A model generated the notes under the pieces. The model searched no databases and had not been told where the DNA came from. It worked only from the letters and a program-made list of their open reading frames with translations. This document shows, piece by piece, positions 1-6,313 of a stretch of 7,546 nt of DNA. The stretch comes from Bdellovibrionota bacterium (GTDB taxonomy: Bacteria > Bdellovibrionota > Bacteriovoracia > Bacteriovoracales > Bacteriovoracaceae). A program made the position numbers and the translations under genes. The stretch's first letter is position 1; each line of letters starts with the position of its first letter. The DNA lies in contig JAURQB010000121.1 of NCBI GenBank assembly GCA_030836365.1, positions 1 to 7,546 on the forward strand. Direction: 5' to 3'.

Positions 1-1017
1 GTACTCTTTTCCAAACTTCCCCGTATCCCAACGATGTTCAATATCTCTAAAGAGCTCAATACCAATTTTGTATGGGTTAATTTGCTGTTTACTCATGGCC
101 ATCACTCCTGCATGATGATCAGCAAAGTCAATAATTTCACTTGCAGTAAGAGCGTTTTGAGTCATTATTTTTGAATGCCAATAACTCGCCCATCCTTCAT
201 TCATAATTTTTGTCATTCTCTGGGGAAGAAAATAGTAAGCTTCTTCTCTGAGAAGACCAACAATGTCAGACTGCCACTCCTCCAAAGGTGCATTTTCCAT
301 TAAAAAACCCATTACGTCTCGACATGGTAACTTCGAATCCACAACTCGCTGTACTTCTTCTACTTCAGGAACATCACCAAGAATTTTCTTTTCTTGATCG
401 TACCTTGCTTTTGACCTTAAAAAAGATCTCAACGCATCAGAACTTCCCTCCATTTCATCATACTGATCATCGACTTCACTAGAAGCATCCTTGTTTGTTA
501 CACCAAATAAGTTGTTCACATCCAATAGATTTTCTATGCTTAAAACTTTGTCGATGAATGCCTCAACTTTCTCAATACCATGAGTATCCATGTACCGACG
601 GATTTTTGTCCCATGATTTGCCATCACATCCATCATCTTTCGATTCGTACCACTAAACCAATAATTATTTTTAAAAAAGTCCGCGTGGCCGTAAACATGC
701 GCCATAACTGTTTTTTGATCAACTAAATTATTCGCTCTCAGTAAATAAGCATAACAAGGATTGGTATTAATAACCATTTCATAAATTTTTTGTAGGCCGT
801 ATCTATAACCTTTAGATAGCTGGTCATAATCCATACCAAATCGCCAGTGCGGGTAGCGGCTTGGAAATCCACCCTGGGCGGCTAAAATATTAATTGTGTC
901 ATAGTCACAAACTTCAAATAAAACAGGATAAAAATCAAGGCCATAATCAATAGCAAATTTTTCAATTTCTTGCTTTAACCTTAGGAGCTCATCTTTAATT
1001 GGTTCTGTACGATGCAT
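1..1017 (-). CDS. spoVR: SpoVR family protein (YcgB-like), C-terminus cut by window edge
   Basis: The first 339 residues of a SpoVR/YcgB protein are present; the family is usually about 500 residues, so the C-terminal third lies beyond position 1. Family hallmarks are seen in order: FPSRYPHWRFGMDY (51-64), HVYGHADFFKNN (107-118), NEGWASYWH (273-281), DFADHHAGVM (297-306) and NPYKIGIELFRDIE (314-327). The ATG is the only possible start, because the frame upstream reads TAA-CTT-ATG and that TAA is the yeaH stop. An SD-like AGGGAAGGG (1028-1036) lies inside the end of yeaH, 10 nt from the ATG. With a 3-bp gap to yeaH, cotranslation is likely. B. subtilis SpoVR affects spore cortex formation. In non-sporulating Gram-negatives the protein accompanies PrkA/YeaH and its biochemical function is not settled. 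The family call is secure; the activity is unknown. Confidence 0.95.
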   Translation of the reverse strand, partial: MHRTEPIKDELLRLKQEIEKFAIDYGLDFYPVLFEVCDYDTINILAAQGGFPSRYPHWRFGMDYDQLSKGYRYGLQKIYEMVINTNPCYAYLLRANNLVDQKTVMAHVYGHADFFKNNYWFSGTNRKMMDVMANHGTKIRRYMDTHGIEKVEAFIDKVLSIENLLDVNNLFGVTNKDASSEVDDQYDEMEGSSDALRSFLRSKARYDQEKKILGDVPEVEEVQRVVDSKLPCRDVMGFLMENAPLEEWQSDIVGLLREEAYYFLPQRMTKIMNEGWASYWHSKIMTQNALTASEIIDFADHHAGVMAMSKQQINPYKIGIELFRDIEHRWDTGKFGKEY

Positions 1018-1020
1018 AAG

Positions 1021-2133
1021 TTATTTTCCCTTCCCTAAGAAATCTTTGATCGAATCTAAAATAGCTTCCTTATTTTTTATTTTACTTAAAATAACACTGC
1101 CAGCTTCCTCCCCGTATTTATTTTTTAAATCCTTATAAAACTGCCCCGAACCATATCTACTTTCAACCTGTCCGTAGCAAAAAACATTTGAGGCAGGAAT
1201 AATATCTTTGTCTAATATATCTAGGCACAATTTTGTATCATCAGTTGACCAATTATCACCATCTGAAAAATGGAATGGATAAATATTCCATTCGTTTGGA
1301 TCATAATCACTCTGAATAATTTCTCGGCAAAGTTTAAAGGCACTACTAATTAATGTACCACCACTTTCTCGAGTCCTAAAAAATGTCATTTCATCTACTT
1401 CTTTTGCCGTTGCATCATGTATGATGTATCTAATATCAATTTCCTTATACTGGCTCTTTAACCAAAGATTAATCCAAAAACTCTCTGTGCGAACTATTTC
1501 TTTTTGCTCGTCTCCCATCGACCCTGAAACATCCATCATGTAAATGACTACTGCTGAATTTTCAAATTCAACACTTGAAGATGAAGATCGAAATCGCATG
1601 TCACTTTTAATCGGTATAATTACCGGATTATCATGATCATAACTTCCAATTGATATTTGGCGCTTTAGCGCTTCACGGTAGCTCCGCTTGAAGTGTTTTA
1701 GAGAGTCAGGCCCAACCTGCCCAATACTATTGTATCGCTCAGTCACAGATTGTATGGCTTTTTTCCCTTTGGGTTCAATATTCGGTAGCTCTAATTCGTC
1801 ACCTAAAATACTTGCCAACTCATCAAGCGAGAGTTCAACGTCAAGGTCTTTATTCCCCTCACCTTGCCCAGCCTCTCCTTCGCCTGGTTGCTCTTCACCT
1901 TGCCCATCAACTGGCTCACCTTTTTCACCTTCGCCCTGGCCCATACCGCCTTGCTGCTTGCCACCAAATTTAAAACGAGGTGTTTCAATTGATGGCATAG
2001 GAATCTTGTAGGATTTATCTCCTTTTGGAACGGGCATTTCACCTTGGGATACATATTTCTTTAGATTGTCTCTAATTTTTCCTTTAATGATTTTTCTAAA
2101 CCTAGAATGGTCCCTTTTAATTGGATGGTCCAT
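1021..2133 (-). CDS. yeaH: YeaH family protein (DUF444) with C-terminal VWA-like domain
   Basis: This 370-residue protein is somewhat shorter than E. coli YeaH (about 430). A basic N-terminus (1-56, with RDHSRFRKIIKGKIRDNLKK at 7-26) is typical of the family. It is followed by a low-complexity Gly/Glu/Gln linker (about 57-93), a helical middle region, and a von Willebrand A-like domain from about 190. The metal-ion-dependent adhesion site looks complete: DVSGSM (201-206), Thr260 in ESGGT, and Asp291 in HFSDGDN. There is no signal peptide or membrane segment, so it is probably cytosolic. An excellent AGGAG (2140-2144) sits 6 nt before the ATG. It lies 41 bp after prkA and 3 bp before spoVR, in the conserved order prkA-yeaH-spoVR. 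By analogy with MoxR/VWA pairs it probably works with the AAA+ protein PrkA, but its exact role is not known. Confidence 0.95.
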   Translation of the reverse strand: MDHPIKRDHSRFRKIIKGKIRDNLKKYVSQGEMPVPKGDKSYKIPMPSIETPRFKFGGKQQGGMGQGEGEKGEPVDGQGEEQPGEGEAGQGEGNKDLDVELSLDELASILGDELELPNIEPKGKKAIQSVTERYNSIGQVGPDSLKHFKRSYREALKRQISIGSYDHDNPVIIPIKSDMRFRSSSSSVEFENSAVVIYMMDVSGSMGDEQKEIVRTESFWINLWLKSQYKEIDIRYIIHDATAKEVDEMTFFRTRESGGTLISSAFKLCREIIQSDYDPNEWNIYPFHFSDGDNWSTDDTKLCLDILDKDIIPASNVFCYGQVESRYGSGQFYKDLKNKYGEEAGSVILSKIKNKEAILDSIKDFLGKGK

Positions 2134-2138
2134 CTAAC

Positions 2139-2145
2139 TCTCCTT
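2139..2145 (-). promoter_or_regulatory. Ribosome binding site of yeaH
   Basis: AAGGAGA on the minus strand, with AGGAG 6 nt from the ATG at 2133. It is the best-formed SD of the minus-strand block, so yeaH can be translated independently even if prkA translation ends early at the internal TGA. Confidence 0.75.
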
Positions 2146-2159
2146 CTATCAAGAGTTGT

Positions 2160-2180
2160 TCTTAATTAATTTAATTAAGA
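2160..2180. repeat. Perfect A+T palindrome across the prkA stop codon
   Basis: The arms TCTTAATTAA and TTAATTAAGA (10 bp each) flank a single central T. The palindrome covers the prkA TAA (2175-2177) and the start of the 41-bp prkA-yeaH gap, and places TAA stops in several frames on both strands. As RNA it would be a weak A-U stem with almost no loop and no U-tract, so a terminator is unlikely. It could be a binding or processing site, or A+T-rich chance. Confidence 0.5.
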
Positions 2181-3005
2181 TTTTGCGGAGTCGCCTTTGG
2201 CAAAAATAGAGGCGACAAAATTAAGTGCATCAGTTGCACAAATTTCGCAGTAACCAAAGTTTTTAATTAATCTAGATTTAACAACATCAATCTTTTCCTG
2301 AGTTTCCTTGTCAACGACTTTGGAAATAATAGTGGTTAATTTGATAGAGTCTTTTTGATCTTCAAAAAGTTTAAGTTCTAATGCACGGTGAAGTCGTTCA
2401 TTCATTTTGTAGTCAAAAGATTTGCCTTCAATCGCAAGCGCTCCAATGTAATTCATGATTTCTCGTCTGAAATCATCCTTACGACTTTCAGGGATATCAA
2501 TCTTTTCCTCAATTGAGCGCATGAATCTTTCATCTGCATCCTCAAGACGGTTGGAGTACTTATTTCGAATTTTTTCCTTTTGAGTATAAGCTTTAACATT
2601 GTCGACATAGTTGGCACAAAGGGTTTGAATGGCAGTTTGATCGACACTAATCGCTTTTTGTACATCATTTTTAACTGTATCCTCGTACTCTTGACGACTG
2701 ACGGCAAGCATCTCACGATAATGATCCCCTTGATCAGGGCTACTTATTAAGCCGTGATGCTTTAAGCCTGATTCTAGTTCATTAAAAACCATGAAAGGGT
2801 TAATGCAACCAAGGTGACCATTTTTGACTAACGCATTAGATATTTTATCCTGAATATATCTTGCAGAAATTCCCTCAAGTCCCTCTCTTACTGCTTCTTT
2901 CCTGAGCTCTTTAACATTGTCCTCATTATAACCTGGTAATGTTTTACCATTGTACAATTTTAGTTTTTGAATTTTAGTCAAGTCAGCTTTTTTAGGGTCT
3001 TCGAG
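2175..3005 (-). CDS. prkA: PrkA C-terminal (kinase) part, downstream of an in-frame TGA; not an independent gene
   Basis: This is the same reading frame as the upstream prkA segment, continuing directly after the TGA for 276 codons (residues 410-685 of the uninterrupted protein). It begins LEDPKKADLTKIQKLKLYNG, which carries on the upstream AILT in the way PrkA proteins normally read across this point. Family landmarks are kept: KLYNG (425-429), EGLEGISARY (450-459), NPFMVFNEL (478-486) and the near-terminal GYCEICATDAL (660-670). The C-terminus is therefore intact and ends in TAA. In E. coli YeaG and B. subtilis PrkA this part corresponds to the serine-kinase domain. The first in-frame start, TTG at 2981, has no ribosome binding site, and no better restart is visible. 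Unless the stop is read through or is a sequence error, this segment is not expressed. The absence of further stops or frameshifts implies the interruption is recent, artefactual or tolerated. Confidence 0.8.
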   Translation of the reverse strand, partial: LEDPKKADLTKIQKLKLYNGKTLPGYNEDNVKELRKEAVREGLEGISARYIQDKISNALVKNGHLGCINPFMVFNELESGLKHHGLISSPDQGDHYREMLAVSRQEYEDTVKNDVQKAISVDQTAIQTLCANYVDNVKAYTQKEKIRNKYSNRLEDADERFMRSIEEKIDIPESRKDDFRREIMNYIGALAIEGKSFDYKMNERLHRALELKLFEDQKDSIKLTTIISKVVDKETQEKIDVVKSRLIKNFGYCEICATDALNFVASIFAKGDSAKS

Positions 3006-3008
3006 TCA
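3006..3008 (-). other. In-frame TGA interrupting prkA at a conserved Arg position
   Basis: The minus-strand codons read GCA ATA TTA ACT TGA CTC GAA GAC CCT. PrkA proteins normally have Arg between Thr and Leu here (pattern LTRL), and CGA to TGA is a single C-to-T transition. CGA is used for Arg in an equivalent Thr-Arg-Leu context upstream (ITRL, residues 371-374). Every other stop visible in the window is TAA, and no other gene contains an in-frame TGA. The base after TGA is C, a context known to terminate weakly in E. coli. A sequencing or assembly error at position 3008 gives the same picture. Confidence 0.85.
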
Positions 3009-4232
3009 AGTTAATATTGCCCAAATACTCGCCATTTCTAAAGAATGAGGAGCTATGTGAACATGAGGAATTTTCTCCGCATTAAAATCCTTTTGATAAA
3101 TACGTACCTCTTGATCCAGTCGTGTAATGTAGGGGACGTCGATTTTTACCGTTCGATCTCTAAGCGCTTCCATAAACTCGTTGCTTTGTAGCTTTTTAAA
3201 CTCTGGTTCATTGGTATGGCCAAGAATCACTTCATCAATGTCTGTTTGAGAAAACTTTTTAGGCTTAATAGAGTGTTCTTGACTGGCACCAAGTAAGTCA
3301 TAAAGAAAAGCAACATCGAGCTTCAGAACTTCAATAAACTCCACAATCCCTCTATTCGCTATATTGAACTCTCCATCAAAGTTAAAGGCACGAGGGTCAC
3401 TATCACTTCCATATTGGGCTATTTTTCGATAGTTAATATCTCCCGTTAACTCAGTTGAGTCTTGGTTTTTTTCATCTTTTGGTTGAAATGTACCAATCCC
3501 GATACGATCTTTTTCAGAAAGAAGAAGACGCTTGACAACGACGTGCTTCATTACCTTCTTCCAGTCACCATCATATTTTTCCATGTAAGCATTGAAAATA
3601 TAACGATCAGCAGGAGATACTTCTCCTTTTATCTTCACTTTATGATCAGAGTCTTGTCCCTTATTCACCTCCTCTAGAAATGATTTTCTCACCTCTACAG
3701 GAATTAACTTTAGCGGCTCTTCATGCATTGGGGATGGAAAGTTATTTTGTCCTCCAAGGATATCAGTTGCCTCATCGTCAACCCACTCAAACGTATATAA
3801 TGCACCATCATCTGAACGAGAGTAGTGCTCCAGCCCCTTTTTTAACAATCTTGCGATTGATGATTTAGCAGAACCAACGGGCCCGTGTAAAAGAAGAACT
3901 CTTTTCTCCGTCCCATATCCAGATGCAGCGGACTTAAAAAAATTAACCAACTTCATCAAGTGAACATCAATACCAAAAACAGCATCAGCACCGTTATCAA
4001 AGGGATCATCAAAAAAGTGATACCTCGTAATATCTTTTTTGTATTCAGTGTATGAGCTCATGCCAAAGGAGACGATCATGTCATAGATTCGCTGAAATGA
4101 ATTCCTTGTAACTTTAGGATTGCTTGAAACCAGATCGACATATTCTTTGAAAGTGCCTTTCCAATGAAGGTGAGTAAAGTCTTCAACTTTGTAGTTTTCC
4201 TCCATAAATTTATCAATATCGATTTGGCCCAT
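3006..4232 (-). CDS. prkA: PrkA/YeaG serine protein kinase, N-terminal AAA+ part, ends at premature in-frame TGA
   Basis: This encodes 408 residues before the TGA; the uninterrupted gene would be 685 codons, close to the usual PrkA size (about 630-690). Seen in order: an N-terminal helical region with WKGTFKEYVDLV (24-35), YHFFDD (71-76), Walker A GPVGSAKSS (117-125), MHEEPL (169-174), FNFDGEFNIANRGIVEFIE (283-301, the probable Walker B region) and DRTVKIDVPYITRLDQEVRI (359-378). It stops at PHSLEMASIWAILT. A longer frame opens at TTG 4244, but ATG 4232 is preferred: GGGAGGG (4236-4242) overlaps the TTG and serves the ATG, at a rather short 4-nt spacing. Members are cytosolic, linked to starvation and stationary-phase survival in E. 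coli and to sporulation in Bacillus. Alone this part would be an AAA+ module lacking the kinase domain. It heads the prkA-yeaH-spoVR operon. Confidence 0.9.
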   Translation of the reverse strand: MGQIDIDKFMEENYKVEDFTHLHWKGTFKEYVDLVSSNPKVTRNSFQRIYDMIVSFGMSSYTEYKKDITRYHFFDDPFDNGADAVFGIDVHLMKLVNFFKSAASGYGTEKRVLLLHGPVGSAKSSIARLLKKGLEHYSRSDDGALYTFEWVDDEATDILGGQNNFPSPMHEEPLKLIPVEVRKSFLEEVNKGQDSDHKVKIKGEVSPADRYIFNAYMEKYDGDWKKVMKHVVVKRLLLSEKDRIGIGTFQPKDEKNQDSTELTGDINYRKIAQYGSDSDPRAFNFDGEFNIANRGIVEFIEVLKLDVAFLYDLLGASQEHSIKPKKFSQTDIDEVILGHTNEPEFKKLQSNEFMEALRDRTVKIDVPYITRLDQEVRIYQKDFNAEKIPHVHIAPHSLEMASIWAILT

Positions 4233-4235
4233 CTT

Positions 4236-4242
4236 CCCTCCC
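4236..4242 (-). promoter_or_regulatory. Ribosome binding site deciding the prkA start
   Basis: GGGAGGG on the minus strand, with GGAGG 4 nt from ATG 4232. It overlaps the alternative upstream TTG (4244), which has only A+T-rich sequence before it, so the shorter ATG-initiated protein is favoured. Confidence 0.65.
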
Positions 4243-4280
4243 AAAATAAATTTAGGTAATTAATAAATCACCTCTTTTAT

Positions 4281-4309
4281 ATTGTACTTGGTCTGTTGAA
4301 CCAACTCAA
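4281..4309 (-). promoter_or_regulatory. Probable sigma70-type promoter of the prkA-yeaH-spoVR operon
   Basis: Read on the minus strand: TTGAGT (4304-4309), a 17-nt spacer, then TACAAT (4281-4286). The -35 matches TTGACA at 4 of 6 and the -10 matches TATAAT at 5 of 6, with ideal spacing. Transcription would start near 4274, leaving a leader of about 40 nt before the ATG. The spacer contains an inverted repeat, TTGGT-N7-ACCAA (4288-4304), that could be an operator. Predicted by eye only. Confidence 0.5.
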
Positions 4310-4400
4310 AGAAAATTAAACAAAAACAACATTTTTTATTGTTTTCTTTTTACAACAAGAAAAAACCAACCGCTTAGTGATCGATTAAGTTAATTTTGGT

Positions 4401-4406
4401 TATAAT
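4401..4406 (+). promoter_or_regulatory. -10 box of a probable promoter for the PP2C phosphatase gene
   Basis: An exact TATAAT lies 38 nt upstream of the GTG start. No good -35 hexamer is found 16-18 nt upstream (the region reads around TGATCG), so the promoter may be weak, activator-dependent or served by another sigma factor. It faces away from the prkA promoter. Confidence 0.4.
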
Positions 4407-4423
4407 ATTTTCAATTAGATTTT

Positions 4424-4429
4424 AAGGAG
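4424..4429 (+). promoter_or_regulatory. Ribosome binding site supporting the GTG start of the phosphatase gene
   Basis: AAGGAG, 9 nt before GTG 4439. The protein that follows opens directly into the conserved GQTNIG...NQD segment, so the GTG start is favoured over any internal start. Confidence 0.7.
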
Positions 4430-4438
4430 TCACAAAAA

Positions 4439-5197
4439 GTGGGCATAATTTCCAGTGGACAGACTAATATCGGGATGATTCGAGAAACAAACCAAGATGC
4501 TATATATTTAAACCGGGAAACAAATCTATTTATTGTGGCCGACGGTATGGGTGGACACAACGGAGGAGATATTGCGAGCTCAATTCTTGTCAAATGCGTT
4601 CCGGAGTATTTTGATCGTCATCAAAATGAAGGACCTGAGGAGCTACTGTCTGGTTCCATAAAGTTTTCAAGCAACATTATTTATCAAAAAGGTATTGAAG
4701 AAAAACAATTAAAAGGCATGGGAACAACGGCTGTCGCCTGCTTTTATAAGGAAAGCCATCTTTACATTGGCAATGTCGGCGACTCACGCGCCTATCTGAT
4801 ACAGGGTGACAAGATTTATCAACTAACAATTGATCACTCACTTGTTCATGAAAAATCATCACTCTCAATCTTGTCGGGCCTTGGAAATTATGATCGACAA
4901 AAGGAATCTGAAGACCCTCAAAAAAATGTGCTCATTAGAACTGTCGGCTTTGAGAAAAACTTAAGCGTGGATGTATTCACATACAAAGTGTCCAGAAATG
5001 ACTTGTTTTTAATATGTTCAGATGGTTTGCATGGAAAAGTTAGCGATGAGGTTATTTTGGAAACATGGCAAAAAAACCATAACGGAGATGAAGTTACCCA
5101 AGAGATCATTGACACAACCGTTCAAAAGTTGATTGACATCGCCAATCAAAATGGTGGCAATGACAATATTAGTGCGATCATGATGTATGCCAAATAA
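4439..5197 (+). CDS. PP2C-family (PPM) serine/threonine protein phosphatase, Stp/PrpC type
   Basis: This is a 252-residue single-domain phosphatase, the usual size for bacterial PrpC/Stp1 proteins. Motifs in order: GQTNIGMIRETNQDA (7-21, metal ligand Asp20), VADGMGGHNGG (33-43, Asp35-Gly36), GMGTTAV (93-99), IGNVGDSRAYL (110-120), LTIDHSLV (129-136), RTVG (167-170), LICSDGLHGKVSD (191-203, Asp195) and GGNDNISAI (239-247, Asp242). All metal-binding aspartates are present, so it should be an active Mn/Mg-dependent phosphatase in the cytoplasm. There is no membrane segment or extra domain. The flap between DHSLV and RTVG seems a few residues longer than usual. The start is GTG, with AAGGAG (4424-4429) 9 nt upstream. 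It is divergent from prkA, which suggests but does not prove that it reverses phosphorylation by that kinase. It probably has its own promoter. Confidence 0.95.
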   Translation: MGIISSGQTNIGMIRETNQDAIYLNRETNLFIVADGMGGHNGGDIASSILVKCVPEYFDRHQNEGPEELLSGSIKFSSNIIYQKGIEEKQLKGMGTTAVACFYKESHLYIGNVGDSRAYLIQGDKIYQLTIDHSLVHEKSSLSILSGLGNYDRQKESEDPQKNVLIRTVGFEKNLSVDVFTYKVSRNDLFLICSDGLHGKVSDEVILETWQKNHNGDEVTQEIIDTTVQKLIDIANQNGGNDNISAIMMYAK

Positions 5198-5211
5198 TAG
5201 GAATTTGCTGA

Positions 5212-5240
5212 TTGCCATTGCCTGTCTAAGACACTAAAAT
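5212..5240 (+). promoter_or_regulatory. Probable sigma70 promoter for the M23 peptidase-secA operon
   Basis: TTGCCA (5212-5217), 17-nt spacer, TAAAAT (5235-5240). Each hexamer matches consensus at 5 of 6 with ideal spacing, making this the best promoter in the window. It lies just downstream of the phosphatase stop (5195-5197). No hairpin-plus-U-tract terminator is visible before it, so readthrough from the phosphatase gene may add to expression. Confidence 0.5.
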
Positions 5241-5280
5241 TAAATATTGTTTTTCATCCGATTAAAAATGGGCACTAACT

Positions 5281-6300
5281 GTGAAGAGGTTTCACACCGT
5301 GATGGTCATACCAGACGGTACTAAAAATACGCACTCTTTTAGAATACCAAAAGTTATTTGGAACAGTCTCCTTATCATCTTTGCCTTCGCAACAATTTTA
5401 ATTGCAATTTTAACCTATGATTATTTTCAAATTCTCCAGCAAGTATATCGAAACAAATATCTATCCACCGAAAACTCGCAACTAAAAGAGCAAGTTCAAA
5501 TTTTACAATTGAAAATGAATTCACTTTTGACTGATGTTGAGCGAATTCAAGAATTTGAAAAAAAACTTAGAATCATGAGTGGCGTTGAACGCAGTATTGA
5601 AAATGACAAAAAAGAAAAAGAAGAGGAAATAGATATAAAAATCCTCATGGATAATCGAAGCATTCGTCTTTCACCAGACTATTCTCTTCTCAATCAACTG
5701 TATTTTCAAAAACTCTCTCCCTCAAACAGCGATCAAAGACTAAGTTTATTTTCGCTTACTCAGCCTTATGAGACGACAACCACACAAGACGCCGAAAGCC
5801 TTGCGATGTTAGACTTTAAAATAAATAATGCCTCTAGTATCGTTCGCACCTTGGAAAAGCGAGTCGGCATCATCGAAAATGAAATAAGTCGGAAGAAATA
5901 TTTTTATCAATATACCCCTAGCATTTATCCAACAGACGGATGGGTAACAAGCTATTACGGGCCAAGAAAGAGTCATTACGCTAAAAGAATAAAAATGCAT
6001 GAGGGAATTGATATTGGTGCCCCCTCTGGCCACCCTATCAATGCTACTGCAGATGGTATTATCAGCTATGCGGGTAAAAAACCAGGGTTTGGTAACTTCA
6101 TAAAAATTAAACATGGCTATGGTATTGAAACAATATATGCACACGCAAAAAAACTATTTGTAAAATCGGGACAACAAATTAAGAGAGGACAAAAAATAGC
6201 CAGTGTTGGAAGCACGGGTTATTCAACCGGCCCTCATGTTCACTACGAGGTCAGGGTTAACGCTGTCCCTGTTGACCCGCTATATTTTATTTTAAATTAA
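5281..6300 (+). CDS. Membrane-anchored M23-family peptidoglycan endopeptidase (LytM type)
   Basis: A 339-residue protein: a short cytoplasmic N-terminus (MKRFHTVMVIPDGTK), one transmembrane anchor (about 27-49), a heptad-like coiled coil (about 55-100), a second helical stretch (about 170-205), and a C-terminal M23 domain (about 215-339). The zinc site is complete: HEGID (His240, Asp244) and HVH (His319, His321), with His288 in YAHAK. It is therefore probably an active endopeptidase cutting peptide cross-links in peptidoglycan, held on the periplasmic face of the inner membrane. Coiled-coil M23 proteins often act in cell-wall remodelling or division. GTG 5281 lacks a good SD. GTG 5299 and ATG 5302 are alternatives (AGAGG at 5285-5289), but the N-terminal MKRFHTVMVIPDG resembles the opening of related proteins, so the longer start is kept. 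It lies 13 bp from secA and is probably cotranscribed. Confidence 0.93.
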   Translation: MKRFHTVMVIPDGTKNTHSFRIPKVIWNSLLIIFAFATILIAILTYDYFQILQQVYRNKYLSTENSQLKEQVQILQLKMNSLLTDVERIQEFEKKLRIMSGVERSIENDKKEKEEEIDIKILMDNRSIRLSPDYSLLNQLYFQKLSPSNSDQRLSLFSLTQPYETTTTQDAESLAMLDFKINNASSIVRTLEKRVGIIENEISRKKYFYQYTPSIYPTDGWVTSYYGPRKSHYAKRIKMHEGIDIGAPSGHPINATADGIISYAGKKPGFGNFIKIKHGYGIETIYAHAKKLFVKSGQQIKRGQKIASVGSTGYSTGPHVHYEVRVNAVPVDPLYFILN

Positions 6301-6303
6301 ATG

Positions 6304-6308
6304 AGGAG
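6304..6308 (+). promoter_or_regulatory. Ribosome binding site deciding the secA start
   Basis: AGGAG, 5 nt before GTG 6314 and immediately after the M23 gene stop (TAA 6298-6300). The nearby ATG 6301 is out of frame and closes after nine codons, so it is not the start. The position suits translational coupling between the two genes. Confidence 0.75.
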
Positions 6309-6313
6309 TAAGA

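Larger units (their letters stand above)
4245..4438. other. Divergent intergenic regulatory region between prkA and the phosphatase gene
   Basis: A 194-bp, very A+T-rich gap holding promoters in both directions, with no coding frame. Besides the promoter elements it contains a TTTTCTT (4342-4348) / AAGAAAA (4357-4363) inverted repeat with an 8-nt loop, and runs of A and T that could bend DNA. A regulator bound here could control both transcripts, but no known binding motif is recognised. Confidence 0.6.

Noticed and set aside
1688..2011. Pro/Ser-rich open frame on the plus strand
   Set aside because: It is antisense to the Gly/Glu/Gln-rich linker of yeaH; its composition is a by-product of that repeat. 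Other opposite-strand frames in the window are likewise shadows of clear genes.
2175..2981. A separate 268-residue gene starting at TTG 2981
   Set aside because: It is in the same frame as upstream prkA, has no ribosome binding site, and the residues between the TGA and the TTG (LEDPKKAD) also fit PrkA. It is the C-terminal part of one gene.
3006..3008. Selenocysteine insertion or a reassigned genetic code at the TGA
   Set aside because: The family has Arg here, not Cys, and I see no convincing hairpin just downstream. No other in-frame TGA occurs in about 2,400 codons, and UGA as Arg is not a known code.
2976..3011. ACTTGACT occurring twice, at the TGA and again 28 nt downstream
   Set aside because: The copies are only 8 bp, lie in different reading frames, and fall within conserved coding sequence. 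Probably chance.
4342..4363. TTTTCTT/AAGAAAA hairpin as a terminator
   Set aside because: It lies between two outward-facing promoters, so no transcript needs ending there, and the stem is all A-T except one G-C pair.
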